The notes under the pieces were generated by a model. The model was not told the DNA's origin, searched no databases, and worked only from the letters and a program-made list of their open reading frames with translations. 14,448 nucleotides of DNA from Propionibacteriales bacterium (lineage in GTDB: Bacteria > Actinomycetota > Actinomycetes > Propionibacteriales > Propionibacteriaceae). This document shows, piece after piece, positions 12,192 through 14,448 of the stretch. Positions within the stretch are counted from its first letter, which is position 1; each line of letters opens with the position of its first letter. Position numbers and translations under genes: made by a program. The stretch lies in the NCBI GenBank assembly GCA_017882655.1, contig JADGPB010000016.1:1-14448 (forward strand). The letters are read 5' to 3'.

Positions 12192-14448
12192 ATGGCCAGC
12201 TGGAACGACGCATCACGGTCCGCCGCCGAGCGCGCTGCTGCGCTTCTTGCTGAGATGACGATCGAGGAGAAGGCGTCCCAGCTGGGGTCGGTCTGGGCAC
12301 GGCCGCCGAGGCCGGACAAGGTCGGTGGCGAGGTCGCACCGATGGAGAGCGTCTTCTCGAGCAGCGGTCTGGATCAGGTCGCCGCAGGTGGCCTCGGCCA
12401 TCTCACCCGCATCTTCGGCACCGAGCCGGTCGAGGTCTCCGAGGGCGTGGCGCGGCTGCGGGCTGCGCAGCGCCGCGTCGTCGAGCTGAACCGGTTCGGC
12501 ATCCCCGCGATCGCGCACGAGGAATGCCTGACCGGGTTCACCGCGTACCGCGCGACCGTGTACCCGGCGGCCATCGCCTGGGGCGCCACCTTCGAACCCG
12601 AGCTGATCAGTGAGATGGCGCAGGCGATCGGCGCGGACATGCGAGCGGTCGGCGTGCATCAGGGCCTGTCTCCGCTGCTCGACGTCGTCCGCGACTACCG
12701 CTGGGGTCGGGTCGAGGAGACGATCGGCGAGGACCCGTACGTCGTCGGCACCATCGGCACGGCATACGTGGAGGGCCTTCAACGCGCCGGCATCGCGGCC
12801 ACGCTCAAGCACTTCGTCGGGTACTCCGCCTCGCGTGCCGCCCGGAACCATGCGCCGGTGCCGATGGGTCGCCGGGAGCTCGAGGACGTCATGCTGCCCA
12901 GCTTCGAGATGGCGCTGCGGCTGGGTGGTGTCGAGTCGGTGATGAACTCGTACTCGGACGTCGACAACGTGCCGGTGGCAGCGTCGGAGGAGCTGCTCAC
13001 CCACGTGCTGCGCGAGCGCTGGGGCTTCACGGGCACGGTGGTCAGCGACTACGGGGCGATTCCCTTCCTCCACCTCATGCACCATGTCGCGAGTGACCTC
13101 GCCGAGGCGGGCCGGATGGCGCTGACGGCCGGCCTCGACATCGAACTGCCTCAGTCCGTTGCGTACCTCCCGCTGGCCAGCGAGGTACGCGAGGGACGCC
13201 TGGACGAGGCCCTGTTGGACCGCGCCGTGCTGCGCGTGCTGGAGCAGAAGATCCGTCTTGGCCTGCTCGATCCCGACTGGGATCCGGAGGCGCAGGGCGA
13301 CTCGTCCCGCGACCTCGACTCGCCCAGGAACCGCGACATCGCTCGCCGGGTCGCCGAGGCCAGCGTCGTGCTGCTGGCGAACGACGGCATCCTCCCTCTC
13401 GCGGCGTCGACAGTCGCGCTGATCGGGCCTGTCGTGGGCGAACCACGGTCGTTCATGGGCTGCTACGCGTTCCCGAACCACGTGCTGAGCCGGTACGCAG
13501 ATCGTGACAGCGGCATACCGGTCGCATCGCTCGCTGAGGGCCTGGCGGAGGAATTGCCGTTCTCGCGCATCATCGCGGCGCCCGGAGTGCCGTTCCTCGT
13601 CGAGGATCGCTCCCAGCTCGCCGCCGCCGTCGAGACGGCTCGCCAGGCCGACGTCGCGGTCGTCGCGGTGGGTGACCTCGCGGGGATGTTCGGCACCGGC
13701 ACGTCCGGCGAGGGCTGCGACTCCGAGGACCTCAGCCTGCCCGGCCTGCAAGATGAGCTCGTCGAGGCGATCCTGGCGACCGGTACGCCGACCGTGCTGC
13801 TGCTCGTCTCCGGACGTCCGTACGCGCTCGGTGCGTACGCATCACGCTGCCGCGCCGTCGTCGCCGCGCTGATGCCCGGCGTCGAGGGCGCCTCCGCGAT
13901 CGCGGGCGTCCTCAGCGGCAGGGTCAACCCGTCCGGTCACCTGCCCGTGGCGATACCTCATGGCCCGGGTGGCCAGCCCGGCACGTACCTCGCGCCACCC
14001 CTCGGCTGGTTCTCCGAGGGCGTGTCCAACCTCGACCCGAGGCCGCTGTACCCGTTCGGCCACGGCCTGTCGTACACGTCGTTCGAGCTCGTGGAGCTGC
14101 GGACCGACGCGTCAGAGGTCGATGTCGCGGGCACCGTAGGGCTGAGCGTCACGGTGACGAACACAGGCGAGCGGCCTGGCGCTGAGGTCGTCCAGGTGTA
14201 CGCGAACGACCCGGTCGCCTCCGTCGTGCGACCGCTCAAGCAACTGGTCGCGTACGCGAAGGTGCCCCTGGATGCCGGGGAGTCGGCCACCCTCGACGTG
14301 GAGCTGCACGCCGACCTGTTCTCGTTCACCGGCATCGACTACCGGCGCATCGTCGAGCCCGGCGAGATCGTGCTGAGCGTCGGTACGTCCAGCGAGGATC
14401 GTCCTCTGGAGGCTCGGATCAAGCTGACCGGAGCGACGCGGGTCGTGG
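12192..14448 (+). CDS. Glycoside hydrolase family 3 (beta-xylosidase/beta-glucosidase-like), cut by the window end
   Basis: ATG at 12192, two bases after the Nudix stop, with AAGGGA at 12181-12186 as ribosome binding site. At least 752 codons are open to the right edge with no stop. The N-terminal (beta/alpha) barrel has IAHEECLTGF, the family segment LSPLLDVVRDYRWGRVEETI, Lys206-His207 (LKHF) and the nucleophile Asp286 in VVSDYGA. The second alpha/beta domain carries GTSGEGCDSEDLSLPG, with Glu507 a candidate acid/base. A C-terminal fibronectin III-like domain begins after YPFGHGLSYTSF. There is no signal peptide, so it is probably intracellular and acts on imported oligosaccharides. It resembles Streptomyces intracellular beta-xylosidases (BxlA-like), but specificity within GH3 is not reliable by eye. 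The C-terminus should lie just beyond the window. Confidence 0.92.
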   Translation, partial: MASWNDASRSAAERAAALLAEMTIEEKASQLGSVWARPPRPDKVGGEVAPMESVFSSSGLDQVAAGGLGHLTRIFGTEPVEVSEGVARLRAAQRRVVELNRFGIPAIAHEECLTGFTAYRATVYPAAIAWGATFEPELISEMAQAIGADMRAVGVHQGLSPLLDVVRDYRWGRVEETIGEDPYVVGTIGTAYVEGLQRAGIAATLKHFVGYSASRAARNHAPVPMGRRELEDVMLPSFEMALRLGGVESVMNSYSDVDNVPVAASEELLTHVLRERWGFTGTVVSDYGAIPFLHLMHHVASDLAEAGRMALTAGLDIELPQSVAYLPLASEVREGRLDEALLDRAVLRVLEQKIRLGLLDPDWDPEAQGDSSRDLDSPRNRDIARRVAEASVVLLANDGILPLAASTVALIGPVVGEPRSFMGCYAFPNHVLSRYADRDSGIPVASLAEGLAEELPFSRIIAAPGVPFLVEDRSQLAAAVETARQADVAVVAVGDLAGMFGTGTSGEGCDSEDLSLPGLQDELVEAILATGTPTVLLLVSGRPYALGAYASRCRAVVAALMPGVEGASAIAGVLSGRVNPSGHLPVAIPHGPGGQPGTYLAPPLGWFSEGVSNLDPRPLYPFGHGLSYTSFELVELRTDASEVDVAGTVGLSVTVTNTGERPGAEVVQVYANDPVASVVRPLKQLVAYAKVPLDAGESATLDVELHADLFSFTGIDYRRIVEPGEIVLSVGTSSEDRPLEARIKLTGATRVV

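Noticed and set aside
7895..13751. Very long minus-strand frames opposite recN/methyltransferase (7895-9199), pyrG (9959-11452) and the GH3 gene (12213-13751).
   Set aside because: These are typical antisense shadows of high-GC genes. The + strand proteins carry complete catalytic motifs, while the antisense products are Arg/Ala/Asp-rich with no family features.

Overview
The window is about 14.4 kb of high-GC actinobacterial chromosome. The evidence is the very GC-rich codon usage with many GTG starts, actinobacterial-type protein sequences, and a gene order I recall from the Mycobacterium tuberculosis Rv1691-Rv1700 neighbourhood. The organism is probably in or near the Nocardioidaceae or another Propionibacteriales lineage; that placement is an inference from style and was not tested.

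Layout. Bases 1-35 are the 3' end of a 5S rRNA gene, so a ribosomal RNA operon ends here, closed by a strong intrinsic terminator at 39-91. From 122 to 9289 nine genes run on the + strand with essentially no gaps; most junctions are 4-base ATGA/GTGA overlaps. In order they encode: a TPR protein with a long Arg/Gly-rich disordered N-terminus and an acidic tail; a HAD-IIA phosphatase; the three parts of an ECF biotin transporter (BioY, BioM, BioN); a small Rv1693-position protein; TlyA rRNA methyltransferase; NAD kinase; RecN; and then, as a tenth + strand gene of this run, a class I SAM methyltransferase. A small membrane protein (9302-9667) lies on the minus strand, convergent with the methyltransferase. 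A 198-base divergent intergenic region follows, then a second + strand operon: CTP synthase (pyrG), an ADP-ribose-pyrophosphatase-like Nudix hydrolase, and a glycoside hydrolase family 3 enzyme that runs off the right edge.

How the genes fit together. The core set (TPR, HAD phosphatase, small protein, tlyA, nadK, recN, pyrG, Nudix) is a conserved actinobacterial housekeeping block covering rRNA modification, NADP supply, DNA repair and CTP synthesis. Three departures from the order I remember deserve attention. A complete biotin-uptake cassette sits between the HAD gene and the small gene. The steA/steB-type pair expected between recN and pyrG is absent, with a methyltransferase and an unrelated small membrane protein in its place. 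A GH3 glycosidase is coupled to the Nudix gene.

I found no CRISPR array, insertion sequence, tRNA, phage or toxin-antitoxin module, and no clearly new multi-gene system. The most unusual signals are the 7 x 23-residue repeat in the TPR protein, a repeated imperfect palindrome upstream of pyrG, and an apparent excess of the hexamer CGTACG across the window.
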